A program made the translations under genes and the position numbers. Positions 8,749 to 16,571 of a stretch of 26,811 bases of DNA are shown one piece after another. Source of the stretch: an uncultured Prevotellaceae bacterium (lineage in GTDB: Bacteria > Bacteroidota > Bacteroidia > Bacteroidales > Bacteroidaceae); NCBI GenBank assembly GCA_900315105.1, contig OMXX01000064.1, positions 1 through 26,811 on the forward strand, in the 5' to 3' direction. The notes beneath the pieces were generated by a model. The model saw nothing but the letters and a program-made list of their open reading frames with translations, made no database searches and had not been told where the DNA came from. Each line of letters starts with the position of its first letter. Position 1 is the stretch's first letter.

Positions 8749-8923
8749 GGCCTCTCCCCCCGCCCTCTCCCGTAGAGAGGGAGACGATTCGACAATGGGG
8801 AATTGGTTATATTTATAGATTACTAATTTAATTACAGATCGCTTTCGCCTTCCGGCTTCCTCCCTATGGAGGGAAGTCCGATGTTGATAACATCGGAGTA
8901 TGTGCCAAGCGGGGGGAGAGGCC
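8749..8923. repeat. Inverted pair of family B repeats, one carrying the 33-bp module
   Basis: The left copy (8749-8783, plus) reads GGCCTCTCCCCCCGCCCTCT then CCCGTAGAGAGGGAG. The right copy (8853-8923) is inverted and interrupted by a 33-bp module at 8874-8906 (AAGTC, stem CCGATGTT/AACATCGG, AGTATGTGCC). The pair fills almost the whole gap between the GH105 and radical SAM genes, with an AT-rich spacer at about 8800-8845. Confidence 0.8.
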
Positions 8924-8935
8924 AAGGCCTCTTTT

Positions 8936-9715
8936 CTAATAGCTTGCCGAGCATTTGATTCCTAATTCTTCTACGCGAGCCTTGATAGCGTCGAGGGTTT
9001 CGTGGGATGCTTTTCTTAGGTCGTGGTCAGGTGTCTCGCGGTCTATGGTATATATCATAACCATCTCCGGAGCAATATCCTTTACAGCCTCAAGCCACGG
9101 AGCAACGAACTCCTCGCCTGTGTTGTCAACGCTCTTGCCTTGCGTCGTTCCTGTCATGAACATTGTCTGGATGATGCAATGGCCGTTGAATTTCTTCATA
9201 TTCTCAATGACATTCCTCACTTCGTATGAAGGCTGTGTAGGGCGGTCAACGAGCCTTATGTACTCAGCATCTATTGTATCGAGCTTCAGAATATTGTTGT
9301 CAACCTTCATCAGAGCCTTGCGGACATCCTCCTTGCCTATCATCGTGGCATTACTCAGAACCGAAACCTTTGCGTTAGGGAAATACTTGTCGCGGATTCT
9401 GACAGTATCCTCTATTATGTTGAGGAAATCAGGATGGGCGGTAGGCTCACCATTACCGGCAAAGGTCAGCACATCGGGTGTAACTCCTTCCTTTTTCATC
9501 TCAATGAGTTTGTTCTCAAGAGCCTCTGCCACAGCCTGACGCGAAGGACGAGGGGTATGAGGACGGAAATCCGCATTAAATCCGCACTCGCAATATATAC
9601 AGTCGAAAGTGCAGCTCTTGCCATCACCCGGTTGAAGGTTAACGCCAAGCGAGACGCCAAGACGCCGGCTATGTATTGGTCCGAAAATTGGAGAAGGATA
9701 GATTATTGTGCTCAT
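8936..9715 (-). CDS. Radical SAM protein of unknown function
   Basis: The 259-residue product has the radical S-adenosylmethionine cluster motif C-x3-C-x2-C (Cys35, Cys39, Cys42 in CTFDCIYCECG) preceded by SRRLGVSLGVNL. It has the GNGEPTAHPDF glycine-rich SAM-binding segment, and no extra C-terminal iron-sulfur cluster motif is apparent. The combination 'GPIHSRRLG.SLG.NL' plus 'FDCIYCE' is typical of a widespread group annotated loosely with the wyosine-synthetase/MoaA-like radical SAM proteins; its actual reaction is unknown to me. The gene has its own promoter at 9778-9809. Its position upstream of the GH105-GH2 pair is probably accidental. Confidence 0.85.
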   Translation of the reverse strand: MSTIIYPSPIFGPIHSRRLGVSLGVNLQPGDGKSCTFDCIYCECGFNADFRPHTPRPSRQAVAEALENKLIEMKKEGVTPDVLTFAGNGEPTAHPDFLNIIEDTVRIRDKYFPNAKVSVLSNATMIGKEDVRKALMKVDNNILKLDTIDAEYIRLVDRPTQPSYEVRNVIENMKKFNGHCIIQTMFMTGTTQGKSVDNTGEEFVAPWLEAVKDIAPEMVMIYTIDRETPDHDLRKASHETLDAIKARVEELGIKCSASY

Positions 9716-9777
9716 TGTTCCGATTTCTATGATTTTCTACGATTTAGATGAGTGCTTTCTCAAAAAATACCTGAGTG

Positions 9778-9809
9778 CAAAGGTAAAAAAAACAAATGTA
9801 AATTCCAAA
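9778..9809 (-). promoter_or_regulatory. Bacteroidetes-type promoter for the radical SAM gene
   Basis: Minus strand TTTG (9806-9809), a 20-bp spacer and TACCTTTG (9778-9785) followed by GCACTC. The leader would be about 55 nt. Confidence 0.6.
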
Positions 9810-9911
9810 TAAATATGGAACTTTTCAATTATCAGAAGCTAATTTTTGCAGAAACAGCTAAATGCCAAGCGTTGAGTATGGGAATTAAGGGCAAATAAAA
9901 TTTCAATACTT

Positions 9912-10352
9912 TTATTTATGTATTTCTATTGTGCCATATTTTTGTAAAAGCGAGACTTTAGAATCTATATAAGACTCTGAAACTTTATGAAATACAATGC
10001 TGTCTAAGTCCTCTTTGTTATAAAACAATGCCTCTTTATTGTTGTTCTTGTAAATGATGATTTTCTTTTTCGAAACATTAATCGGCCAGGGATCGTATAG
10101 TCGAGATTCATCATCCAAATAAATACTGTCATTCTTTATCCAATACATATAACGACATCCCACAAGGTCATTGCCAATTTGTTCGCACAATAAACCTTCA
10201 TCGTTCTTATGATCGAATTCGCCTAAAGTATGTCGGATGTATATAAATGTTGAATCGTTTATATCAGCACCATAAGAGATAACACGATTTGTACTGCATC
10301 CTATGCTTGAAATTGCTATGGTAATTATTGCTATGGACTTTATTAATCGCAT
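9912..10352 (-). CDS. Small lipoprotein, unknown function
   Basis: The start was set at MRLIKSIAIITIA because this gives a clean lipoprotein signal with lipobox SSIGC; an in-frame ATG at 10406 would place 18 extra residues before it. The predicted mature protein of about 127 residues is rich in Tyr, Asn, Lys and Asp, with no domain that I recognise. It probably sits at the inner or outer membrane facing the periplasm. It lies in an AT-rich block together with another lipoprotein, a TonB_C protein and a secreted protein, all on the minus strand, with gaps of 31 to over 100 bp. No function can be assigned. Confidence 0.7.
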   Translation of the reverse strand: MRLIKSIAIITIAISSIGCSTNRVISYGADINDSTFIYIRHTLGEFDHKNDEGLLCEQIGNDLVGCRYMYWIKNDSIYLDDESRLYDPWPINVSKKKIIIYKNNNKEALFYNKEDLDSIVFHKVSESYIDSKVSLLQKYGTIEIHK

Positions 10353-10467
10353 GATTTCTTGTTTAAAAATCGTGAAGTTGTTTTGAACAAAAACATAGAC
10401 ATCCAAGTGTCTTGGAATAAATTTGTTGTGAAACTATATTTCTGTTGATAATTCAAAATTCCAGATC

Positions 10468-10947
10468 TCAATGAATGTATATCAAACTATCATTATACAA
10501 CACTTCATAAAATGCATTGTATTCTACATTTTTAAAAACACGATGCCTTATTTTGTATTTTGAAATCCATTTTTCTTGTATTTTGTCATATACCAAGACC
10601 TTATGTTTTTTAAACAAGTCTATCGCACAAAAATAAAAAGCATCGTATCTGTCACTCTCTTCTTCGTATTTTTCCATATTATTTTCTAATAAGCTGGGGT
10701 TAAAACAGCTGAAGTCACTGGAGACTTTTATACTATCTGTTTGACTAAGTTTCTTGATACAATCATAGTTTAGCTTTTGTCTCTCGTGTTCGTATTTTTT
10801 ATCTAAACTCTTAATCATGTCATTTTTAGGCAAATATAGATTGTATTTTGGCGACTGGACAATAAGGTATATCGTCTCAGGATTATATTCCGGAGTTGCA
10901 GCCTTGCATGAAGTTATCAGTAATAATATGAATAGCAGATATTTCAT
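10468..10947 (-). CDS. Small lipoprotein, unknown function
   Basis: 159 residues beginning MKYLLFILLLITSCKAA, a short type II signal peptide with lipobox LITSC. The rest is mostly charged and aromatic (for example SDRYDAFYFCAIDLF) with three further cysteines and no recognised domain. It starts 31 nt after the stop of the TonB_C gene, so co-transcription is plausible. AT-rich codon use matches its immediate neighbours and differs from the flanking housekeeping genes. Function unknown. Confidence 0.7.
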   Translation of the reverse strand: MKYLLFILLLITSCKAATPEYNPETIYLIVQSPKYNLYLPKNDMIKSLDKKYEHERQKLNYDCIKKLSQTDSIKVSSDFSCFNPSLLENNMEKYEEESDRYDAFYFCAIDLFKKHKVLVYDKIQEKWISKYKIRHRVFKNVEYNAFYEVLYNDSLIYIH

Positions 10948-10978
10948 GATTCTATCAGAAAAATGATTGTATATAGCT

Positions 10979-12058
10979 CTATCGATATATTCTGTCGTAA
11001 TAAGATTTGTTGTATGGAATTACAATATTCGTCTTGTATCGTATAGGCCTATCATTCAATTGGGCAGGTTTCCATTTAGGCATTTGGCGAATAATATTCA
11101 AAGCATCATCATCGTGTGATTTGTCTATGCCTTTTGTTAAAACGGGATTTGTAATACTTCCGTCTTTTTCTATTATTACATCAAATATTACTCTGGCTTT
11201 TTTGTCTTCTGTAATAAGGGAACTATCGATTTTTTCTTTTAAAAAATTTATGAATGCCATCATACCATTTGGATATTCTGGTGGAATATCGGAATAACTA
11301 TATATAAAATTCGGATTTTTCTTCTGAAAATCTTTCAAATGATCAGAATATTCACGTATGTCAATTCCAAAATAAAGGAATGTCTCATCCACACCAGGTA
11401 GAATACCCCATACGCCATAGGTTTTTTTCTCGTATTCATATTTGTTTGTTTTGCCATCTACGTATGAATACATATACATATTGTCAGATTCTTTCAATTC
11501 TGACTTAAAAACGTTCTTGTTGTTTGAGTTAGACAACTTATAGACAATATTTCTAAGAGTTTGAGCATCTGAGTGTTTTAAACTGTCAATATGAATTTCA
11601 AATAGTTTTTTTTGAGTTCTAACAATAACATTTGGAAATTCTTCGCCTTCAATATAACCAGTACAGATTTCTGTAATGGTGTCGTTATAAATGTAACGAT
11701 CGTATGTCTTTGCAATTCGCCATTCCAAGCTTTTGTAAGCTACAGAATCTTTTTTCCACATCCTATACTCCATGTGGTTATACCAAAGATTATCATCGAG
11801 CTTTACATACAAGCGTACAGAATCCTTGGGATATGAACTTACTACATATACAGAATCTCCCATTTCTTTTACATAAACAAAAGGAGAGGCTTTTGCCGTT
11901 CCAATGCCACGCATAGTGAACTCGTCAAAAGTCTGATATTTTTTCATACTCGCAGTATCTTGCTTGGCATGATATTGCTGTATGGAATTATTTGCTTGTA
12001 TTCCCTTTGGCAAACAAGCAATTAGCAATATGAAAGATACAAGAAGTTTGGTCTTCAT
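10979..12058 (-). CDS. Secreted protein with a C-terminal TonB-type domain
   Basis: The start was placed at MKTKLLVSFILLIACLP (359 residues), because an ATG at 12118 would put the promoter inside the gene. A signal peptide is followed by about 220 residues without a recognised domain, rich in Tyr and Asp. A TonB_C-like domain fills about residues 265-350: it shows ARVIFDVIIEKDGSITNP and the characteristic MPKWKPAQLNDRPI. TonB_C domains in TonB itself carry energy to outer-membrane receptors. Here no ExbB/ExbD or receptor gene is nearby and a long N-terminal transmembrane anchor with a proline-rich spacer is missing, so it is probably one of the many Bacteroidetes proteins that reuse this fold in the periplasm. 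Role unknown. Confidence 0.75.
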   Translation of the reverse strand: MKTKLLVSFILLIACLPKGIQANNSIQQYHAKQDTASMKKYQTFDEFTMRGIGTAKASPFVYVKEMGDSVYVVSSYPKDSVRLYVKLDDNLWYNHMEYRMWKKDSVAYKSLEWRIAKTYDRYIYNDTITEICTGYIEGEEFPNVIVRTQKKLFEIHIDSLKHSDAQTLRNIVYKLSNSNNKNVFKSELKESDNMYMYSYVDGKTNKYEYEKKTYGVWGILPGVDETFLYFGIDIREYSDHLKDFQKKNPNFIYSYSDIPPEYPNGMMAFINFLKEKIDSSLITEDKKARVIFDVIIEKDGSITNPVLTKGIDKSHDDDALNIIRQMPKWKPAQLNDRPIRYKTNIVIPYNKSYYDRIYR

Positions 12059-12087
12059 CTTTTTTTTGCTTAGATTCGTAGATTTTG

Positions 12088-12118
12088 CAAAATTAAATAA
12101 ATTTTCCAAGACCACCAA
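12088..12118 (-). promoter_or_regulatory. Promoter for the TonB_C-domain gene
   Basis: Minus strand TTGG (12115-12118), 19 bp, then TAATTTTG (12088-12095). The -7 box fits the consensus; the -33 box is one base off. It supports the start at 12058. Confidence 0.5.
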
Positions 12119-12202
12119 GAAAATCCCCGGAAAACTATTTGTCGTTTAAGAAAATCGTAAGTCCCAGCATTAATGCTTCTTTGTTGTTGCAAGGAAGTAA
12201 GT

Positions 12203-12327
12203 CCGATGTAAATACCATATAAATACCTTTAAATTACAATAAAGATACCATGATAATACCATAGTTAATGGTAATATAATGGTAATATAATGGTATTATT
12301 ATGGTATTATAATGGTATTATCAACGG
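12203..12327. repeat. 125-bp palindromic array of 11-bp-phased units
   Basis: CC dinucleotides at 12215, 12226, 12248 and 12259 (12237 keeps one C) and GG dinucleotides at 12270, 12281, 12292, 12303 and 12314 are all spaced by exactly 11 bp. The half-site is GGTATTATAAT, inverted in the left half. Both ends have a further dinucleotide at 12 bp (CC 12203, GG 12326), so the array is symmetric around 12265. It occupies the 425-bp gap between the small secreted protein and the TonB_C gene (12059-12483); otherwise that gap holds only the promoter and unremarkable AT-rich sequence. Confidence 0.8.
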
Positions 12328-12483
12328 AGGAGAAACGACATTACTCGTATTTTGCCATTATACCAGAAGCATTCAGAAAAGGGCAAGAAAAATCCCACAC
12401 GGCCAAGGAAAAAAAACTTGGTGGTGTGGGAAAACACAAGTTATGGATAGGGATACATTTCTGTTATTGTTTCTTCGATATGG

Positions 12484-13011
12484 CTATTTCGAATCTGTTG
12501 GCCATAATTTTTTCCGTTTTAACATTTTTATTTCCTTCTTCGTTAGTAGTCCTCTTATCCCCTCAGATGTGTATAATGAGAAATTGTAATTTTTGCCTTC
12601 TAATGGATAGTACAGTTTTTTATTTTTTTTATCGTCTAAATTGTATATTTTTATAACCACAAATGAATCTTCAAATAGTTTTTTTTCAAATGGATCAAAT
12701 GGTATGTCATAAAAATAATGTCGAGTCTCACCATTCGTGTGTTTGTACCAACCGAAATGTAGTTCGATTTTCCCAGCAAATGTTTTTAGCTTGTTATAAT
12801 CATCCATGTCTAATGACAGACATCCAGGATGATAAAAGAACTTTATGTTTTCTGTTTCACCATTGTCTTTTTTTAGACTGATGTGTGATGGAGCTGACAT
12901 AGATCCAAACTCCTCATCTACAACGATGACGAAATCGAAATCCTTTCTTTCTTGGGCAATAGCAATTATTACAGAAGAAAAGAAGAGTAATAACAAAGAT
13001 AGTCTTTTCAT
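12484..13011 (-). CDS. Small secreted protein, unknown function
   Basis: 175 residues beginning MKRLSLLLLFFSSVIIAIAQ, a type I signal peptide. The mature part has alternating beta-rich stretches (KDFDFVIVVDEEFGSM, KIELHFGWYKHTNGE, FVVIKIYNLDDKKN) suggesting a small beta-sandwich, and a lysine-rich C-terminus. I recognise no family. It has its own -7 box at 13052-13059 and is divergent from ftsX. It is the right-hand member of the AT-rich block. Confidence 0.7.
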   Translation of the reverse strand: MKRLSLLLLFFSSVIIAIAQERKDFDFVIVVDEEFGSMSAPSHISLKKDNGETENIKFFYHPGCLSLDMDDYNKLKTFAGKIELHFGWYKHTNGETRHYFYDIPFDPFEKKLFEDSFVVIKIYNLDDKKNKKLYYPLEGKNYNFSLYTSEGIRGLLTKKEIKMLKRKKLWPTDSK

Positions 13012-13051
13012 TGGTCTGCTCTATATATTATGATGTTGTTCTTTCTTTTGG

Positions 13052-13059
13052 CAAAAGTA
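13052..13059 (-). promoter_or_regulatory. -7 box for the small secreted protein gene
   Basis: Minus strand TACTTTTG fits TAnnTTTG, about 40 nt upstream of the start codon. No good -33 TTTG is seen at 19-20 bp. Confidence 0.45.
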
Positions 13060-13153
13060 ACCAAAAATCCCGACAATACTATTTTACCTCAAGAACAAAA
13101 ATAAATTTAATGTTAATAAGGCTTAAATACTTGTGAGATTGGAGAATTTTTAG

Positions 13154-13161
13154 TTACTTTG
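13154..13161 (+). promoter_or_regulatory. Probable -7 box for the ftsX-uppP gene group
   Basis: TTACTTTG followed by CACC, with TTGT 19 bp upstream. One base off the TAnnTTTG consensus. It would give a leader of about 55 nt before the ftsX ATG at 13224, which argues against an upstream ATG at 13179. Confidence 0.45.
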
Positions 13162-13223
13162 CACCGAAATTTGGCGTATTGTGTACCTATGCGCTGGATT
13201 TGATATTTATTTTAATAAAAATA

Positions 13224-14105
13224 ATGAAGAAGAAAAAGAAGTCAGGAGAAAAAAACAGAATCGGTCTTCAGGTGGTGACGCTCTGTATTAGTACGGCTCT
13301 TGTGCTGATACTCCTCGGCATGGTCGTGTTCACCGGTCTGACGGCTAACAATCTCTCCAATTACGTGAAGGAAAACTTAACCGTAACCGTCATGTTTGCA
13401 GACAATGTGTCTGACCAACAGGCAAAGGCTGCGTGTAAAAAGATAAAGAAGAAACATTATGTATATCGTCTGGACTATATCAGTAAGGAACGGGCTCTGA
13501 AAGAACTGACTGCAGAACTTGGTGCAAATCCTGAAGAATTTCTTGGCGAGAATCCATTCACTCCTTCTGCTGAAATTCACCTTACGCCTGAATGTGCAAA
13601 TGTTGATTCCATGAAGTGGATTGCAAAGCAGTTGAAGGCAGACAAGCAGGTTTCTGAGGTGACTTACGAGAAGGATCTCATGAACAAGGTTAATGATAAC
13701 CTGCGTAAGATAATGCTTGTGATGATTTTCATCGCCGTGCTTTTGTCGTTCGTTTCCTATACCCTTATCAGCAATACCGTAAGACTTGGCATCTACGCCC
13801 GTCGTTTCACTATCCACACTATGAAACTCGTGGGTGCTTCGTGGTCTTTCATCCGTGCTCCGTTCCTCAAGATGGGTGCCTTGCAGGGATTGCTTGCTGC
13901 CTTGATAGCCGATGCTGCCCTTGCCGGATGTATTGCGTGGCTTTACAGGGTCGAGCCTAATATAACTGAAGTTGTTACGGTAGAGACTCTTGTCATCACG
14001 GGTGTTTCTGTTGTCCTCTTCGGACTTATCATCACAACATTCTGCGTCTATCTCTCCTTGAATCATTTCCTGAAGATGAAGGCGAGGGATTTGTATAAGG
14101 TGTAA
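13224..14105 (+). CDS. ftsX: Cell division protein FtsX
   Basis: FtsX is the membrane subunit of the FtsEX ABC-type complex that couples ATP hydrolysis to septal peptidoglycan hydrolase activation. The product from MKKKKKSGEKNRIG is 293 residues. It has four transmembrane segments (about 17-39, 164-185, 217-240, 255-278) with the large periplasmic loop between the first two, and the ARRFTIHTMKLVGAS stretch before the third, typical for FtsX. No ftsE is adjacent, as is common in Bacteroidetes. It leads a plus-strand cluster with DUF3098, uppP, truB and queA, an order I know from other Bacteroidales genomes. Confidence 0.93.
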   Translation: MKKKKKSGEKNRIGLQVVTLCISTALVLILLGMVVFTGLTANNLSNYVKENLTVTVMFADNVSDQQAKAACKKIKKKHYVYRLDYISKERALKELTAELGANPEEFLGENPFTPSAEIHLTPECANVDSMKWIAKQLKADKQVSEVTYEKDLMNKVNDNLRKIMLVMIFIAVLLSFVSYTLISNTVRLGIYARRFTIHTMKLVGASWSFIRAPFLKMGALQGLLAALIADAALAGCIAWLYRVEPNITEVVTVETLVITGVSVVLFGLIITTFCVYLSLNHFLKMKARDLYKV

Positions 14106-14110
14106 AAAGA

Positions 14111-14267
14111 GGCCTCTCCCCCCGCCCTCTCCCGTAGAGAGGGAGCCGGAAGGCATAAGGATTCGATAATAAAAATATACCATTATAATTTTGTGCCCCA
14201 TTCACAAACAAATGTAACTTTTTCCTCGCCCCTTGGGGAGAGGATGCCCAAAGGGCAAGTGAGGGGC
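14111..14267. repeat. Family B copy and single family A copy between ftsX and the DUF3098 gene
   Basis: A family B unit (14111-14153) begins 5 bp after the ftsX stop and a family A unit (14224-14267, plus) lies just before the next gene. Both point the same way, unlike the inverted pairs elsewhere. The A copy has CCCAAAGGGC in its loop. They lie within what should be a transcribed spacer of the ftsX-uppP group. Confidence 0.8.
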
Positions 14268-14284
14268 TGACTACTTTTATTTAA

Positions 14285-14515
14285 ATGGAAGAAAAAAAGA
14301 ATTTAGCCTTAGGCAAAGTTAATTTCATCATGCTTGCCATAAGCATGGTGATTGTTGTGATAGGTTTTGTAATGATGAGTGGTGCAAGTTCAGATACCAC
14401 CCAGTACAATCCTGAAATCTTTAGTGCGATGCGCATCAAGGTAGCTCCTGTTGTTTGCTTCGTTGGTTTTGTTTCAATAATTGCGGGCATTATGTACCGC
14501 CCAAAGCAGAAGTAA
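14285..14515 (+). CDS. DUF3098 family small membrane protein
   Basis: A 76-residue protein with two transmembrane helices (about residues 14-31 and 55-70) and the segment SSDTTQYNPEIFSAMRIKVAPVV shortened here as YNPEIFSAMRIKVAPVV, typical of DUF3098. Members lie between ftsX and uppP in Bacteroidales, so a role in envelope growth is plausible but unproven. The TAA stop is directly followed by the ATG of uppP, indicating co-translation. Start chosen at the only ATG of the frame upstream of the first helix. Confidence 0.85.
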   Translation: MEEKKNLALGKVNFIMLAISMVIVVIGFVMMSGASSDTTQYNPEIFSAMRIKVAPVVCFVGFVSIIAGIMYRPKQK

Positions 14516-15352
14516 ATGAACGAGTTACAGGCATTGATCCTTGGTCTTGTCCAGGGTTTTACAGAGTATCTTCCAGTAAGTTCAAGCGGACATCTGGAGT
14601 TGGGTAAGATAATTCTCGGTCCTGAAGCAGAGGCTGGCGGACTTACATTCGATATCGCTGTTCACGTTGCTACTGTTCTTAGTACTCTCGTGATTCTGTG
14701 GAGGGAAATCATGTGGATCTTCGCAGGTCTTTTCCGCTTTGACGGACGTATGAACGATGAGCAGAAATATGTAATCAATATTCTGATTTCAATGATTCCT
14801 GTTGGTGTCGTGGGACTTTTCTTCAAGGATTACGTAGAGTCTCTCTATACCAATAACGTGATAGTAGTGGTTGGCTGCTGTCTTCTCGTGACAGCTCTGC
14901 TTCTTGCTCTCACGCATTTCTACAGACCAAGAGAGAAGGATAAGATTTCACGTCTGGATGCGTTCATCATCGGTATTGCTCAGGCATGTGCTGTTCTTCC
15001 TGGTCTTTCACGTTCAGGCTCAACGATTGCCACCGGACTTCTCCTCGGCAACAGCCGCAAGAACCTTGCGCAGTTCTCATTCCTGATGGTTATCCCACCA
15101 ATCCTTGGTGAGGCTCTCTTGGACTTCAAGCATATGTTTGCTCCTTCTGCAGAATATCTTGCAGAACATGGAGCAGAGGCTACTGCGACAATACCTACAA
15201 GTTCACTTGTCGTTGGTTTCATAGCAGCCTTCATCAGCGGATGTATTGCCTGCAAGTGGATGATATCACTTGTTAAGAAGTGCAAGCTCATATATTTTGC
15301 CATCTACTGTGCTATCGTAGCTGCTATCGCATTGTATTGCAGCACGTTGTAA
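14516..15352 (+). CDS. uppP: Undecaprenyl-diphosphatase (UppP/BacA)
   Basis: UppP dephosphorylates undecaprenyl diphosphate to regenerate the lipid carrier for peptidoglycan and surface polysaccharides, at the inner membrane; overproduction gives bacitracin resistance. The 278-residue product has the two family signatures, [15 protein letters not shown] (13-27, with the essential glutamate) and GLSRSGST (about 162-169), and seven or eight hydrophobic segments. Length is normal. It starts immediately after the DUF3098 stop. It is followed by an inverted pair of family A repeats that reaches into truB. Confidence 0.95.
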   Translation: MNELQALILGLVQGFTEYLPVSSSGHLELGKIILGPEAEAGGLTFDIAVHVATVLSTLVILWREIMWIFAGLFRFDGRMNDEQKYVINILISMIPVGVVGLFFKDYVESLYTNNVIVVVGCCLLVTALLLALTHFYRPREKDKISRLDAFIIGIAQACAVLPGLSRSGSTIATGLLLGNSRKNLAQFSFLMVIPPILGEALLDFKHMFAPSAEYLAEHGAEATATIPTSSLVVGFIAAFISGCIACKWMISLVKKCKLIYFAIYCAIVAAIALYCSTL

Positions 15353-15361
15353 AAATAAAAA

Positions 15362-15552
15362 GCCCCTCACCTGTCCTATGGACACCCTCTGACACATACT
15401 CGGAGATAATCAATCTCCGACTTCCCCAAGGGGCGAGGGGGAAGTTAGTATTTTTCAATTAACAATTAAATATTAAATGCTCAAACAAGCGAAAGAAGGT
15501 AATTCCAACCTCGCCCCTTGGGGAGAGGATGCCCATAGGGCAGGTGAGGGGC
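15362..15552. repeat. Inverted pair of family A repeats spanning the truB start
   Basis: The left copy (15362-15438, minus) is the 77-bp long form with the 33-bp module at 15391-15423. The right copy (15509-15552, plus) is the 44-bp short form. The AT-rich spacer includes AATTAACAATTAAATATTAA and the truB start codon at 15477, so the right arm is translated as the TruB N-terminus (NLAPWGEDAHRAGEG). Confidence 0.85.
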
Positions 15553-16391
15553 CTCTTGATTTCCAGCAAGGAGAATTCATCTACTTCAACAAGCCTTATG
15601 GAATGTCGAGTTTCGGGGCACTTGCCTTCGTTCGCACTCGCATCTCCCAAAGGGTGGATGTAAAGAGAGTAAAGACCGGACATGCCGGAACTCTCGATCC
15701 TCTTGCCACAGGTGTTTTGATTCTCTGTACTGGTAAGGCTACCAAGCAGATAGAGTCGCTTCAGCTTAACGACAAGGAATATACCGCCACATTGCAGTTT
15801 GGTGCCACTACTCCAAGCTATGACAAGGAATATACGGTTGACCACACCTATCCCAAGAAGCATATCACCCGAGAGAAGGTAGAAGAGGCTCTAAAGCAGT
15901 TTGTCGGAGATATAATGCAGGTACCGCCTGTCTTTTCTGCCTGTAACGTGAACGGAAAACGTGCTTACGAACTTGCAAGAAAGGATAAGGAGGTTGAGCT
16001 TCAGGCAAAGCAGGTAAGGGTTGATGAGATTGAACTTCTTGACTTTAACGATGAACTCAAGCAGGCAAGTATAAGGGTGGTGTGCGGAAAAGGCACTTAC
16101 ATTCGCTCTCTTGCACGTGACATAGGTGAGGCTTTGGGTAGCGGGGCTTATCTCACGGCTCTTTGCAGGACCCGTCTCGGCGATGTGAGGATAGAGGATT
16201 GCCATACAATAGACAATTTTCAGGAATGGCTTGATGCTCAGGAGGTTGCTCCATACATAGAATGTGTTCAGAATCCTCCAGGTACAGGCAAGAAAAAGAA
16301 TAAAAAGAAGAGAAAGAGGCCTGTCTCAACACCCTCCTTTGAAGGGAGAGAGCCGGAGAGTCCAATTTCAATTAACACTTGCGAAGCTTGA
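15477..16391 (+). CDS. truB: tRNA pseudouridine(55) synthase TruB
   Basis: TruB makes pseudouridine at position 55 in the T-loop of tRNAs. The catalytic aspartate is Asp74 in GHAGTLDPLATGVL; the N-terminal FIYFNKPYGMSSF (34-46) and GTYIRSLARDIGEALG are also diagnostic. Length is 304 residues against about 230-300 in the family. Odd: the usual N-terminus begins around residue 30, and the first 26 residues come from the spacer and right arm of a family A pair. No other ATG exists in frame before GMSSF, so the repeat seems to supply the start. The C-terminus after a lysine-rich stretch (KKKNKKKRKR) is also repeat-derived (RPVSTPSFEGREPESP). The enzyme core is intact. Confidence 0.94.
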   Translation: MLKQAKEGNSNLAPWGEDAHRAGEGPLDFQQGEFIYFNKPYGMSSFGALAFVRTRISQRVDVKRVKTGHAGTLDPLATGVLILCTGKATKQIESLQLNDKEYTATLQFGATTPSYDKEYTVDHTYPKKHITREKVEEALKQFVGDIMQVPPVFSACNVNGKRAYELARKDKEVELQAKQVRVDEIELLDFNDELKQASIRVVCGKGTYIRSLARDIGEALGSGAYLTALCRTRLGDVRIEDCHTIDNFQEWLDAQEVAPYIECVQNPPGTGKKKNKKKRKRPVSTPSFEGREPESPISINTCEA

Positions 16392-16535
16392 TGAGCTTTA
16401 GCGAATAATTAAAAATTAACATGCCTTTCGCGATTATACAATCGAACATTCTTCCCTTTGGGAAGGCTTGGTTAGGCATATAATTTGCATGCCTTTTGTC
16501 TTCCAGCTCCCTATGGGCAAGGGCGGAGGAGAGGC
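16317..16535. repeat. Divergent inverted pair of family B repeats around the truB stop
   Basis: The left arm (16317-16357) encodes the TruB C-terminal tail; the right arm (16501-16535, TTCCAGCTCCCTATGGGCAA then GGGCGGAGGAGAGGCA) lies upstream of queA. Between them are repeat D (16377-16410) and a hairpin CGATT-ATAC-AATCG (16431-16444) followed by TTCCCTTTGGGAA; AATTAAC/AATTAA strings separate the blocks. Confidence 0.6.
16377..16410 (+). repeat. Dispersed repeat D, copy 2
   Basis: ACTTGCGAAGCTTGATGAGC onward, ending AGCGAATAATT; the second copy of the element at 56-90. It overlaps the last truB codons and is framed by AATTAAC and AATTAAAAATTAAC. Confidence 0.6.
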
Positions 16536-16571
16536 AGTAGTTTTGTAATTACTTTGTTTTTTAAAATATAG

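Noticed and set aside
10979..12058. Genuine TonB energy transducer
   Set aside because: No proline-rich spacer, no ExbB/ExbD and no receptor gene; only the C-terminal domain fits.
12203..12327. CRISPR-like array
   Set aside because: Units are contiguous 11-mers without spacers and no cas gene is present. The same holds for 26313-26367 and 4938-5127.
13377..14201. Long open frame antisense to ftsX
   Set aside because: Overlaps the clear ftsX gene and shows no domain; shadow ORF.
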